This document shows positions 1 to 7,889 of a DNA stretch of 64,000 bases, one piece after another. Source of the stretch: Flavobacterium sp. CF108. Lineage in GTDB: Bacteria > Bacteroidota > Bacteroidia > Flavobacteriales > Flavobacteriaceae. Where the stretch lies: contig NZ_FQWW01000004.1 in NCBI RefSeq assembly GCF_900129795.1, positions 496,001-560,000 of the forward strand. Reading direction: 5' to 3'. The translations under genes and the position numbers were made by a program. How positions within the stretch are numbered: the first letter of the stretch is position 1; every line of letters begins with the position of its first letter. The notes beneath the pieces were generated by a model, which did no database searches, had not been told where the DNA came from, and saw nothing but the letters and a program-made list of their open reading frames with translations.

Positions 1-437
1 CTATGTTGATTTTGGATTTATCTATTCCGAAAAATGTTCACGAAAATGTAGAGGAATTAGAAGGTGTAACTTTAATTCACATGGATTATTTGTCTCAGTT
101 GACAGATGAAACATTAGAAAACAGAAAATTACACATTCCGGCTGCTGAAGCAATTATCGAAGAAATCAAAGAAGAATTCGTTATCTGGATGAAAGGCCGA
201 AAATTTGCGCCAACGATTAATGCTTTAAAAGAAAAACTAAACGCCATTAAAGTTTCGGAATTAGATTTTCAAAGTAAAAAAATCGCTGATTTTAATGAAG
301 CACAAGCCGAAATCATCAGCAACAGAATCATACAAAAAATCACTACTCATTTCGCAAATCATTTAAAAGACGACGATACCATGGTTGATGAAAGCATCGA
401 ATGGATCGAAAAAGTCTTCAAAATAAAAGCTTCTTAA
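1..437 (+). CDS. hemA: Glutamyl-tRNA reductase, C-terminal fragment (5' end outside window)
   Basis: This is the last ~144 residues of glutamyl-tRNA reductase, which reduces Glu-tRNA(Glu) to glutamate-1-semialdehyde at the entry to C5-pathway tetrapyrrole synthesis. The visible part begins with DLSIPKNV, the loop that closes the NADPH-binding domain in this family. A long helical stretch follows (from about EEIKEEF to the C-terminus), which fits the dimerisation domain. The reading frame is open from the window edge, so the catalytic N-terminal domain is missing only because of the cut. Its position ahead of hemC, hemD and hemE supports the call. Confidence 0.9.
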   Translation, partial: MLILDLSIPKNVHENVEELEGVTLIHMDYLSQLTDETLENRKLHIPAAEAIIEEIKEEFVIWMKGRKFAPTINALKEKLNAIKVSELDFQSKKIADFNEAQAEIISNRIIQKITTHFANHLKDDDTMVDESIEWIEKVFKIKAS

Positions 438-444
438 ATTTTAA

Positions 445-560
445 TTTTACCATTAAGATATTAAGAGAATTAAGCCAATCTTTGTCAAGAAAATTAAGCC
501 GAGCTAATTTTTGATAAGTCGAACGCAAAGCTTAATTAACTTAATACCTTAATGGTAAAA
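445..560. repeat. Palindrome-ended dispersed repeat, copy A
   Basis: The element has ~30-nt imperfect inverted ends: left arm 445-474 begins TTTTACCATTAAG, and right arm 531-560 ends CTTAATGGTAAAA. The interior contains TCAATCTTTGTCAAGA. A second copy with the same interior and ends lies at 991-1120, on the other side of the GxxExxY gene. The last bases (ATGGTAAAA) create an in-frame ATG for the following gene. Confidence 0.75.
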
Positions 561-575
561 ACAATAATATGTTCT

Positions 576-980
576 ATGACAAAAAAAGAGGTTACGCAAT
601 TGGCTTATGAAATTACAGGTTTTGCTATAAAAGTACATAAAGCTTTGGGACCTGGACTTTTAGAAAGCATTTATGAACAATGTCTTAAATACGAATTAGA
701 ACGAAACGGATACGATGTTAAACAACAATTAGTTGTAAAAATAGATTATTACGATCTTGAATTAGAATCTGATTTAAGAATAGATTTACTTGTAAATGAT
801 TGTGTAGTAGTGGAATTGAAAGCAATAGAAAATTTATTGCCCATTCACGAAGCCCAATTATTAACATATATGAAATTATTACAAAGACCTCAAGGACTAT
901 TGATAAATTTCAACACAACAAACATTACAAAATCAATGAAACCACTTGTGAATGATCATTTCGCAAGATTAATTGATTAA
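576..980 (+). CDS. GxxExxY family protein (PDDEXK_3-like)
   Basis: The name-giving motif is visible as GLLESIY. Nuclease-like residues follow in the order D (RIDLL), E-x-K (VVVELKA) and QLLTYMK, which fits the PD-(D/E)XK arrangement of this family. Its cellular role is not established. I start the protein at MTKKEV (576). An upstream in-frame ATG at 552 would add eight residues, but it lies inside the flanking repeat and so is probably accidental. The gene is an insertion between hemA and hemC and has a near-matching repeat on each side, which suggests arrival or copying as a unit. Family assignment is firm; function is not. Confidence 0.85.
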   Translation: MTKKEVTQLAYEITGFAIKVHKALGPGLLESIYEQCLKYELERNGYDVKQQLVVKIDYYDLELESDLRIDLLVNDCVVVELKAIENLLPIHEAQLLTYMKLLQRPQGLLINFNTTNITKSMKPLVNDHFARLID

Positions 981-990
981 AAATAAAATA

Positions 991-1120
991 TTAAACCATT
1001 AAGAGATTAAGATAAATTAAGTCAATCTTTGTCAAGAGAATTAAGCCAAGCTAAAACACAAGCTTAATAATCTTAAATTCTACACAAAGACTTAATTCTC
1101 TTAATGCCTTAATGGTAAAA
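991..1120. repeat. Palindrome-ended dispersed repeat, copy B
   Basis: Second copy of the element at 445-560, in the same orientation. It keeps TCAATCTTTGTCAAGA and the ends ACCATTAAG / CTTAATGGTAAAA. Right arm 1091-1120 is almost the reverse complement of the left arm of copy A. It ends 9 bases before hemC. Confidence 0.7.
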
Positions 1121-1129
1121 TAAAAAAAC

Positions 1130-2056
1130 ATGGCTGAAAAAACAATCAGAATTGGAACGCGCGATAGCGAATTAGCACTTTGGCAGGCACATACTGTCGA
1201 GAAAAAACTAAATGATTTAGGTTATAAAACTTCGATTGTTGCCGTTAAATCTCAAGGTGATATTATTTTGGATAAACCGCTTTACGAACTCGGTATTACC
1301 GGAATTTTTACTAAAACACTTGACATTGCTATGATCAATGGAGATATTGATATTGCGGTGCATTCCATGAAAGATGTTCCAACGGCTTTGCCAAAAGGAA
1401 TTGTTCAGGCTGCTGTTTTACCAAGAGCGAATGTTCTGGATATTTTGGTTCATAAGGGAAATCCTGATTTTGACAATAAACCAAGTACAATTGCAACTGG
1501 AAGTTTACGTCGTCAGGCACAATGGTTTAATAAATACCCAAATCATACTGTAGTTGATTTACGTGGAAACGTGAATACGCGTATGCAAAAACTAAAAGAC
1601 AATGATTGGGATGGAGCTGTTTTTGCCGCCGCCGGTTTAGAGCGAATTAACTTAAAACCTGAAAATTACATTGATTTAGACTGGATGATTCCCGCGCCGG
1701 CACAAGGAGCAATGCTTGTTGTGGCAATGGAAAATGATAATTATACGCTTGATGCGCTTTCGCAGTTAAATGATATCGAAACTGAGATTTGTACATATAT
1801 CGAACGTCAGTTTTTAAGAACGTTGGAAGGCGGTTGTACGGCGCCAATTGGTGCTTTGGTAACTTATAATGAAGATGAAGATACACTGCATTTTCAAGGT
1901 GTTTTACTTTCTATTGATGGAAAGCAAAAATTAGAAATCAATAAAACCGTTGATATTTCAGAATGGAAAAAACTAGGTTTTCATTCAGCGCAGGAGATTT
2001 TAAACAATGGCGGAACAGAATTAATGCAGAAGATTAAAGAATCCCTGAAAAAATAA
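1130..2056 (+). CDS. hemC: Porphobilinogen deaminase (hydroxymethylbilane synthase)
   Basis: It joins four porphobilinogen molecules into hydroxymethylbilane in the cytoplasm. The 308-residue length matches the family. Seen: the N-terminal IRIGTRDSELALWQA motif, the HSMKDVP substrate loop, GSLRRQAQ, DLRGNVNTR, and the cofactor-site loop LEGGCTAPIGA, where Cys236 should carry the dipyrromethane cofactor. The stop codon overlaps the hemD start by one base, so the two are translationally coupled. The start follows directly after repeat copy B. Confidence 0.97.
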   Translation: MAEKTIRIGTRDSELALWQAHTVEKKLNDLGYKTSIVAVKSQGDIILDKPLYELGITGIFTKTLDIAMINGDIDIAVHSMKDVPTALPKGIVQAAVLPRANVLDILVHKGNPDFDNKPSTIATGSLRRQAQWFNKYPNHTVVDLRGNVNTRMQKLKDNDWDGAVFAAAGLERINLKPENYIDLDWMIPAPAQGAMLVVAMENDNYTLDALSQLNDIETEICTYIERQFLRTLEGGCTAPIGALVTYNEDEDTLHFQGVLLSIDGKQKLEINKTVDISEWKKLGFHSAQEILNNGGTELMQKIKESLKK

Positions 2057-2721
2057 TGGCAAAAGCAACTCAGATATTATCTACTAAAATATTATCTCCT
2101 CTTCAAAAACAAGAGTTGACAAAAGCTGGCATCGAAGTAATCGAAGCCGATTTCATTAAAACCGAAAACAAACCTTTCGAACTTAAAAACCTCAACGAAA
2201 GTTTGATTTTTACAAGTCAAAATGCGGTTCACAGTGTTTTATCAAATCCAAAATCAGAAGAACTTAAAAGCAAAAACGTGTATTGTGTTGGCTTAAAAAC
2301 AAAAATCCTTTTATCTGAAAGCGGTTTTAATGTTGTAGCTTATACGGGTTATGCTTCAGATTTAGCAGAAATTATCACTTTGATTTACCGTAATGAAAGC
2401 TATACTTTTTTCAGCGGAAACCTGAGAAGAGATACTTTGCCAAGCGCTTTAAAAGAAGCCGGAATAAAATTGAACGAAATTCAGGTTTACGAAACGTCAT
2501 TACAGCCTCAAAAAATAAAATCTCCAGTTGATGCCATTTTATTTTTTAGTCCGTCCGGCGTTGAGAGTTATTTAAAAGATAATTCCATAAAAAAAGAAAC
2601 CTGTTTCTGTATCGGTGAAACTACAGCAGAAGCTTTACAAAAAATTACAAAAAATATCATCATTGCAGATCAGCCAACGGTTGAAGACGTACTTGAAGAT
2701 GTTTTGTCTGAATATAAGTAA
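2056..2721 (+). CDS. hemD: Uroporphyrinogen-III synthase
   Basis: It cyclises hydroxymethylbilane with inversion of ring D to give uroporphyrinogen III. The family is poorly conserved, but the pattern fits. There are two alternating alpha/beta lobes, with FTSQNAVHSV early on, VYCVGLKT in the first lobe, FFSGNLRRDTLP at the second lobe and FFSPSGVESYL plus CFCIGETTAEAL near the end. The 221-residue length is slightly below the usual ~245. The one-base overlap with hemC and the position before hemE make the assignment secure. Confidence 0.93.
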   Translation: MAKATQILSTKILSPLQKQELTKAGIEVIEADFIKTENKPFELKNLNESLIFTSQNAVHSVLSNPKSEELKSKNVYCVGLKTKILLSESGFNVVAYTGYASDLAEIITLIYRNESYTFFSGNLRRDTLPSALKEAGIKLNEIQVYETSLQPQKIKSPVDAILFFSPSGVESYLKDNSIKKETCFCIGETTAEALQKITKNIIIADQPTVEDVLEDVLSEYK

Positions 2722-2732
2722 CAAACGAGATT

Positions 2733-2810
2733 TCCTGCAAGGTTTCCAAAACCTTGTAGGTATATATTAATCAACAACAATACCTACAAGGTTTTGGAAA
2801 CCTTGCAGGA
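2733..2810. repeat. REPIN-like palindromic element, copy 1
   Basis: Two 30-nt arms (2733-2762 and 2781-2810) are reverse complements of each other around an 18-nt AT-rich spacer. Each arm itself contains a small hairpin, CAAGGTTTCCAAAACCTTG. The same design recurs at 3877, 4547 and 27204. Here it fills the hemD-hemE gap. Confidence 0.9.
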
Positions 2811-2824
2811 TAAACAAATAAGAG

Positions 2825-3850
2825 ATGTTAAAAAACGACCTATTTTTAAAAGCATTAAGAGGAGAAACTGTTCAACGTCCGCCAGTATGGATGATGCGTC
2901 AAGCTGGAAGATATTTACCGGAATTTATTGAATTGCGTGATAAATACGATTTCTTCACTCGTTGTCAAACTCCGGAATTAGCTGCAGAAATCACCGTTCA
3001 GCCAATTCGCAGAATTGCTCCGGATGCTGCTATTTTATTCTCGGATATCTTAGTTGTTCCGCAAGCAATGGGAATCGAAGTTTTAATGAAAGAAAATATT
3101 GGTCCGTTTGTTCCAAATCCGATTCGTTCTATGGCAGATGTTCATAGAGTTTACGTTCCGGATATTCAGGAAAGTCTTGGTTATGTAATGGATGCCATTA
3201 AATTGACTAAAGAAATGCTGAATGACGAAGTGCCATTAATTGGTTTCGCTGGTTCGCCTTGGACAATTTTATGTTATGCTGTTGAAGGAAGAGGTTCTAA
3301 AAGCTTTGACATGGCAAAAGGATTCTGCTTTTCAAATCCAGCTGCAGCACATACTTTATTACAAAAAATCACCGATACCACAATTTTATACTTAAAAGAA
3401 AAAGTAAAAGCGGGAGTTGATGCTGTTCAGATTTTTGATTCTTGGGGAGGAATGCTTTCTCCTGTTGATTATCAGGAATTTTCATGGAAATATATCAACC
3501 AAATCGTTGAAGCTTTGGCAGATGTTGCTCCGGTTATTGTTTTCGGAAAAGGATGCTGGTTTGCTCTTGGCGAAATGGGAAAAAGCCGTGCTTCTGCTTT
3601 AGGAGTTGACTGGACTTGTTCGGCTAGAAATGCTCGTTATTTGTCTGGCGGAAACATTACTTTACAAGGAAATTTTGATCCTTCAAGATTGCTATCTCCA
3701 ATTCCGACTATTAAAAAAATGGTTCATGAAATGATTGATGAGTTCGGAAAAGATAAATATATCGTAAATTTAGGTCACGGAATTTTACCAAATATCCCTG
3801 TTGATCACGCAAAAGCGTTTATTGACGCGGTTAAGGAATACGGACAATAG
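2825..3850 (+). CDS. hemE: Uroporphyrinogen decarboxylase
   Basis: It decarboxylates the four acetate side chains of uroporphyrinogen III to coproporphyrinogen III. The signature [13 protein letters not shown] is at residues 18-30. The catalytic Asp region is [15 protein letters not shown], and further family blocks include [16 protein letters not shown] and NLGHGILP near the C-terminus. The 341-residue length is typical. The start lies 14 bases after REPIN-like copy 1 and the stop 26 bases before copy 2, so the gene is framed by palindromes but intact. Confidence 0.97.
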   Translation: MLKNDLFLKALRGETVQRPPVWMMRQAGRYLPEFIELRDKYDFFTRCQTPELAAEITVQPIRRIAPDAAILFSDILVVPQAMGIEVLMKENIGPFVPNPIRSMADVHRVYVPDIQESLGYVMDAIKLTKEMLNDEVPLIGFAGSPWTILCYAVEGRGSKSFDMAKGFCFSNPAAAHTLLQKITDTTILYLKEKVKAGVDAVQIFDSWGGMLSPVDYQEFSWKYINQIVEALADVAPVIVFGKGCWFALGEMGKSRASALGVDWTCSARNARYLSGGNITLQGNFDPSRLLSPIPTIKKMVHEMIDEFGKDKYIVNLGHGILPNIPVDHAKAFIDAVKEYGQ

Positions 3851-3876
3851 TTTTAGTTTTCAGTCACGATTGGCTT

Positions 3877-3967
3877 TCCTTCAAGGTTTTCAAAACCTTG
3901 TAGGTATAAAATAAGAAACTATTGAAATAAGAAAGAACACCTACAAGGTTTTGAAAACCTTGCAGGA
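3877..3967. repeat. REPIN-like palindromic element, copy 2 (left of RAYT)
   Basis: Same two-arm design as copy 1. The inner hairpin is CAAGGTTTTCAAAACCTTG, and the same T-for-C change appears in the partner arm as its complement, so this copy's two arms match each other. The left foot reads TCCTTCAAGG instead of TCCTGCAAGG. It ends 17 bases before the transposase-like start codon. Confidence 0.9.
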
Positions 3968-3984
3968 GATGAAAATGAGAAAGA

Positions 3985-4536
3985 ATGAAATTGGAAGTTC
4001 TGGAAAAAGATCGTTATTATCATATTTATAATCGTGGAATTAACGGAATTAACATTTTTGAAAACGATGCTAACAAGCATTATTTTTTAAAGCAATTAGC
4101 TAAATATTCTGGAGATAAAATATCGATTTTCGCTTATTGTTTAATGAATAATCATTTTCATTTAGTAATTCGTCTGAATGTTGAAGAAAAAGAGGTAACT
4201 CAGGCTTTTTCAAATTTATTCAATTCTTATGCTAAAGCTTTTAATAAACAAACCCAAAGAACAGGAAGTTTATTCGAAAAGCATTTTAAAAGAATAAAGC
4301 TAAAAGACGAAAATTACCTAAAGCAGCTCATTATTTACGTTCATTTAAATCCGAAACATCATTTTGATTTAGATTTTAAAGATTTCAAATTTTCATCATA
4401 TCAGGCTTTCTTATCTGATAAGGAAACAAAAATAGAACGGAACGAAGTTTTAACCTTATTTGGTGATTTAGAAAATTTCATTTTTTGCCATAATCAAAAG
4501 AATAATCTTTTAAATGAAACTTATACTTTTGAATGA
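3985..4536 (+). CDS. REP-associated tyrosine transposase (RAYT, Y1_Tnp/IS200-like)
   Basis: This is a single-domain Y1 HUH endonuclease of 183 residues. The HUH motif is H57-F58-H59 in MNNHFHLVIR. The likely nucleophile is Tyr118 in IIYVHLNP. The N-terminal YYHIYNRG block and the RTGSLFEKHFKR block are typical of RAYTs. Known RAYTs bind and cleave REP hairpins at single-stranded DNA sites. Here the gene is bracketed by palindromes ending 17 bases upstream and starting 10 bases downstream, the hallmark RAYT arrangement. There are no IS ends and no second orf, so it is probably a domesticated or REPIN-maintaining enzyme rather than a free insertion sequence. All key residues are present. Confidence 0.9.
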   Translation: MKLEVLEKDRYYHIYNRGINGINIFENDANKHYFLKQLAKYSGDKISIFAYCLMNNHFHLVIRLNVEEKEVTQAFSNLFNSYAKAFNKQTQRTGSLFEKHFKRIKLKDENYLKQLIIYVHLNPKHHFDLDFKDFKFSSYQAFLSDKETKIERNEVLTLFGDLENFIFCHNQKNNLLNETYTFE

Positions 4537-4546
4537 TTCAGGTCTG

Positions 4547-4644
4547 TCCTGCAAGGTTTCCAAAACCTTGTAGGTCTATTTAAATAATTTTTAAATATCC
4601 ATATGTCCAATTAATACCTACAAGGTTTTGGAAACCTTGCAGGA
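4547..4644. repeat. REPIN-like palindromic element, copy 3 (right of RAYT)
   Basis: Arms TCCTGCAAGG...TTGTAGGT and their reverse complement (ACCTACAAGG...TTGCAGGA) flank a ~40-nt AT-rich spacer. Inner hairpin is CAAGGTTTCCAAAACCTTG. It starts 10 bases after the RAYT stop and ends 11 bases before the next gene. Confidence 0.9.
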
Positions 4645-4655
4645 AACTTATAAAC

Positions 4656-5033
4656 ATGTTAAACAAAGGTTTAAGAGACGAAGAAAGCATCAGGATTGAC
4701 AATGTCCTAAAAACATTGCGTTCTCTCGACTTTATACCTGAAACTTTAAATGACACCGAAAAATTCGAAGTAGAAAATCAGCTAAAAGAATTTGGACTAA
4801 ACATTCAATCTTTGGTTGATTATAAAAACGAAGAACTGATTACATTATTAGTTCGCAATCATTTAGATTTTAATCAATTGGAACAATTTGCCGATTTTTT
4901 AATTGATTTTTCTAAAGTTGAAAGCTATGATTTTCACGAGAAAGCCTTAGCGATTTATCAATATATCCAACAAGAAAGCAAAGTTTTTTCATTTGGAATT
5001 AACTCTAAAATTGCTTCTCTAAAAAACAAATAA
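4656..5033 (+). CDS. Hypothetical protein, 125 residues
   Basis: I do not recognise this protein. It is predicted soluble, acidic and mainly helical, with no signal peptide, membrane segment or cysteine. It begins directly after REPIN-like copy 3 and ends two bases before the acetyltransferase gene, so it is probably co-transcribed with it. It belongs to the block of accessory genes between hemE and hemF. The frame is intact and the A-rich start region fits the neighbours. Confidence 0.7.
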   Translation: MLNKGLRDEESIRIDNVLKTLRSLDFIPETLNDTEKFEVENQLKEFGLNIQSLVDYKNEELITLLVRNHLDFNQLEQFADFLIDFSKVESYDFHEKALAIYQYIQQESKVFSFGINSKIASLKNK

Positions 5034-5035
5034 AG

Positions 5036-5587
5036 ATGAGTTTTACATATTGGAAAATAGACCGAATTGAAAACATTCTTCCTGAAGAATTTTATAAACT
5101 AATTGACAAGAATAAAAATCACATTGGACAAACTTTTCCTGTAACTCTAGTTAATTCTGATTCTCTTGAAAAAGCACAGGATTTTATATCTGTCAGCTTG
5201 GATAAAGAGAAAAACAATGAGGGATACTATTTCTATGCACGAGACATAAAAACTAATAATCTGATTGGTTATTTATGTATAAAGAGCATTGATCTTCGTA
5301 TTTCAAAATGTGAATTAGGATATTTTATTGACAAAGATTTTCAAGGAAAAGGAATCACATCAAAAATGGTTTCTGATGCACTTGCCTTTTGTTTCAATGA
5401 ATTGAAAATGAATAAAGTTTTTATATGTACTTCTGAAATCAATTTGGCAAGTCAGCGAATTGCATTGAAACATAATTTTAAACAAGAAGGAATTTTAAGG
5501 GACGAGTTTAGAAACGGTAATGATACATTACAAAATACTGTTTATTTCGGATTGCTTAAATCAGAATTTAATATTCATGAAAAATAA
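5036..5587 (+). CDS. GNAT acetyltransferase, RimJ/RimL type
   Basis: This 183-residue protein has the RimL-like acetyltransferase fold order. The acetyl-CoA loop is DFQGKGITSKM, preceded by the strand CELGYFID. It is followed by INLASQRIALKHNF, the typical xNxxSxRxxxKxGF-like segment, and the terminal YFGLLKSE. Homologues acetylate N-termini of ribosomal proteins or small amines; the substrate here cannot be told. It starts two bases after the preceding hypothetical gene. Confidence 0.85.
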   Translation: MSFTYWKIDRIENILPEEFYKLIDKNKNHIGQTFPVTLVNSDSLEKAQDFISVSLDKEKNNEGYYFYARDIKTNNLIGYLCIKSIDLRISKCELGYFIDKDFQGKGITSKMVSDALAFCFNELKMNKVFICTSEINLASQRIALKHNFKQEGILRDEFRNGNDTLQNTVYFGLLKSEFNIHEK

Positions 5588-5604
5588 ATTTAGAAAAGGT
5601 AAGA

Positions 5605-6030
5605 ATGTCTTCTTTTGAAAAAATTTTAACGAATATACTTGATTTTAAATTTGAGAAATTGAACCCAATATATCAAGGTTTTTTTGTGATGTGCTTTTTT
5701 GCAATATTTGTTAGCACTTGCTCCTATTTTTCAAACGATGCTAAAATGAGTAAAGACGCATATAGACATATGTTTAATGAAAATTTTTCAGGATTAATTG
5801 TAAAAAAATATAAAGATAAACGTAATCATATGTCTCCTACTTTTAAACTGAAGGATTCAAGCCTAGTATTTGGTTATTCTATTATTTGGGAAAAAGCTGA
5901 AACAGGAGATTCATTATTTAAAAAAGCAAATTCAAGATTTGTAAAGATTTTAAAAAAAGATACTACAATAGTACTTGATATGAATGTTGCATTCAAACAT
6001 CATGACACTTTACAAGAAAATGAAAAATAA
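5605..6030 (+). CDS. Hypothetical protein with one membrane segment
   Basis: I do not recognise this 141-residue protein. A single hydrophobic segment spans about residues 24-42 (GFFVMCFFAIFVSTCSYF). The N-terminal 20 residues and the charged C-terminal ~95 residues lie on opposite sides of the inner membrane. The gene sits 17 bases after the acetyltransferase and its stop is 4 bases before my hemF start, so it is in the same transcript. Confidence 0.65.
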   Translation: MSSFEKILTNILDFKFEKLNPIYQGFFVMCFFAIFVSTCSYFSNDAKMSKDAYRHMFNENFSGLIVKKYKDKRNHMSPTFKLKDSSLVFGYSIIWEKAETGDSLFKKANSRFVKILKKDTTIVLDMNVAFKHHDTLQENEK

Positions 6031-6034
6031 AATC

Positions 6035-6937
6035 ATGAAAGATAAATTTTACGCATACATACAACAATTACAAGATCAAATCTGTGCTGGATTAGAAACT
6101 GTTGACGGAACTGCAAAGTTTCGTGAAGATCTTTGGAAACGTCCTGAAGGCGGCGGCGGAAGAACACGCGTTATTGAAAACGGAGCTGTTTTTGAAAAAG
6201 GCGGTGTCAACATTTCTGCTGTTCATGGAAAACTTCCTGAAACCATGCAAAAGATGTTTGGTGTAGGCGAAGCCGATTTTTTTGCCTGCGGATTGAGTTT
6301 GGTTATTCATCCCCAAAACCCGATGACGCCAACGGTGCATGCTAATTGGCGTTATTTTGAAATGTATGATGAAGCTGGAAATGTTATTGAACAATGGTTT
6401 GGCGGCGGACAAGATTTAACACCATATTATTTGTTTGAAGAAGATGCAAAACACTTTCATCAAACTTGTAAAACAGCTTGCGATAAACACAATCCGGAGT
6501 TTTATCCGAAATATAAAAAACAATGCGATTCGTATTTCTGGAATGCACACCGAAACGAAGCCCGCGGAATTGGCGGTTTATTCTTTGATTATTGCAAAGC
6601 AAATGAACAAATGTCGATGGAAAACTGGTACAATTTTGTAACCGAAGTCGGAAATAGTTTCCTTGAAGCTTATGTTCCAATTGTCGAAAGAAGAAAGAAT
6701 TTAGAATATACTCCAGAAAACAAAACCTGGCAGGAAATTCGCCGAGGCCGATATGTTGAGTTTAATTTGGTTCATGATAAAGGAACTTTATTCGGATTAA
6801 AAACAAACGGGCGAATTGAAAGTATTCTGATGAGCCTTCCTCCACATGTACAATGGGTTTATGATCATCATGCAGAAGCCGGAAGCGAAGAAGAAAAATT
6901 AGTAAATGTTTTAGAAAATCAGCGAGAATGGATCTAA
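6035..6937 (+). CDS. hemF: Oxygen-dependent coproporphyrinogen III oxidase
   Basis: It converts coproporphyrinogen III to protoporphyrinogen IX using O2. Conserved blocks are all present: RPEGGGGRTRVI, GGVNISAVHG, WFGGGQDLTPYY, RGIGGLFFDY, RRGRYVEFNLVHDKGT, and SLPPHVQW near the end. I start at MKDKFYAY (6035), giving 300 residues, the normal size. An earlier in-frame ATG at 5984 would overlap the previous gene. The last bases overlap the next gene's first possible ATG. An aerobic HemF implies heme synthesis under oxygen. Confidence 0.96.
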   Translation: MKDKFYAYIQQLQDQICAGLETVDGTAKFREDLWKRPEGGGGRTRVIENGAVFEKGGVNISAVHGKLPETMQKMFGVGEADFFACGLSLVIHPQNPMTPTVHANWRYFEMYDEAGNVIEQWFGGGQDLTPYYLFEEDAKHFHQTCKTACDKHNPEFYPKYKKQCDSYFWNAHRNEARGIGGLFFDYCKANEQMSMENWYNFVTEVGNSFLEAYVPIVERRKNLEYTPENKTWQEIRRGRYVEFNLVHDKGTLFGLKTNGRIESILMSLPPHVQWVYDHHAEAGSEEEKLVNVLENQREWI

Positions 6938-7866
6938 AAATGATTTATATAGCGTTTTTTGTCAGCGTTTTTGGGTGCTTTTCTCAAAATGATTCGCTGC
7001 GAAATCCGTATTTTAAATCATATAATGATAAAATTACCGCCAGTATATATTATTTAGATACTTCTAATAGTTTTCAGATTGCTTCGGATGCTCAGGAACC
7101 CAAAACATATCTTAATCTTATTCCAAATCGAAGAGAACAGATTGGTTTTAACTTGAATTATAAGATCATTGATATTTCGGTTGGTTTTGCGCCCAAATTT
7201 CTAGAGGGCAATAAAGGCGATTCTCATTCCAAGCATTTTAATTTTAATACCCGTTTTTACTATAAAAAATGGATGCAGTCGTTCACTTTCATCAATCAAA
7301 AAGGATTTTATGTAAGTGATGATAATTTAACGGCACAACTGCCAAGAATGCGTACTACGAAAATTGGTGGAACAACATCGTATGTTTTTAATGATAAGTT
7401 CTCTTTTAAAACATTGATAAGCCAAAATGAATGGCAGACTAAAAGTTCCGGAAGTTTTATTCCGACTTTCTCATTTTATTACACCAACATAGATTTAAAT
7501 ACTCCCGACACAACTCCAGGTGACATTTATGTATTTACACTGGCACCATCCTACTTCTATAATTTTGTAATTAGTGATCGTATTTTAATTGGTGCAGGAG
7601 TTGCTTTGGGTGCCGGAATTAATGATATTGATGGAGATACCTCAGCTTTATATCAGGCTGATTTAAATTTAAAACTGGCTTATAACAATGACCGTTTCTT
7701 TGGTTATGCAAGTCTTAATTCGGTAAGTTTTTCTCAGGATGATAAAGTCGATCCGCGGCTTAACGATAATATTGCCACTTTAAAACTTTCTCTGGGTTAT
7801 CGATTTGATCCTCCAAAAGAAGTGGAAAAGGTTTATGATAAAGTAAATGATAAAATAGGTTTGTAA
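6928..7866 (+). CDS. Outer-membrane beta-barrel-like protein (DUF4421-like)
   Basis: It has an N-terminal signal peptide (MIYIAFFVSVFGCFSQ) followed by alternating aromatic strand patterns and an N-terminal SYNDKITASIYYLDTSN block resembling DUF4421 proteins of Bacteroidetes. It is probably an outer-membrane barrel; function unknown. The first ATG (6928) overlaps the hemF end by 10 bases. A second ATG at 6940 starts after the hemF stop and still gives a full signal peptide, so either may be used. The DUF number is from memory of the family pattern; the barrel nature is an inference. Confidence 0.7.
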   Translation: MDLKMIYIAFFVSVFGCFSQNDSLRNPYFKSYNDKITASIYYLDTSNSFQIASDAQEPKTYLNLIPNRREQIGFNLNYKIIDISVGFAPKFLEGNKGDSHSKHFNFNTRFYYKKWMQSFTFINQKGFYVSDDNLTAQLPRMRTTKIGGTTSYVFNDKFSFKTLISQNEWQTKSSGSFIPTFSFYYTNIDLNTPDTTPGDIYVFTLAPSYFYNFVISDRILIGAGVALGAGINDIDGDTSALYQADLNLKLAYNNDRFFGYASLNSVSFSQDDKVDPRLNDNIATLKLSLGYRFDPPKEVEKVYDKVNDKIGL

Positions 7867-7889
7867 TGTTTAATCTAAAATAAGAAATT

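Noticed and set aside
5984..6034. Extended N-terminus of hemF
   Set aside because: It overlaps the upstream gene and is absent from the usual 300-residue family length.
6092..6680. Minus-strand frames inside hemF
   Set aside because: They are shadows of a highly conserved gene, without start signals.
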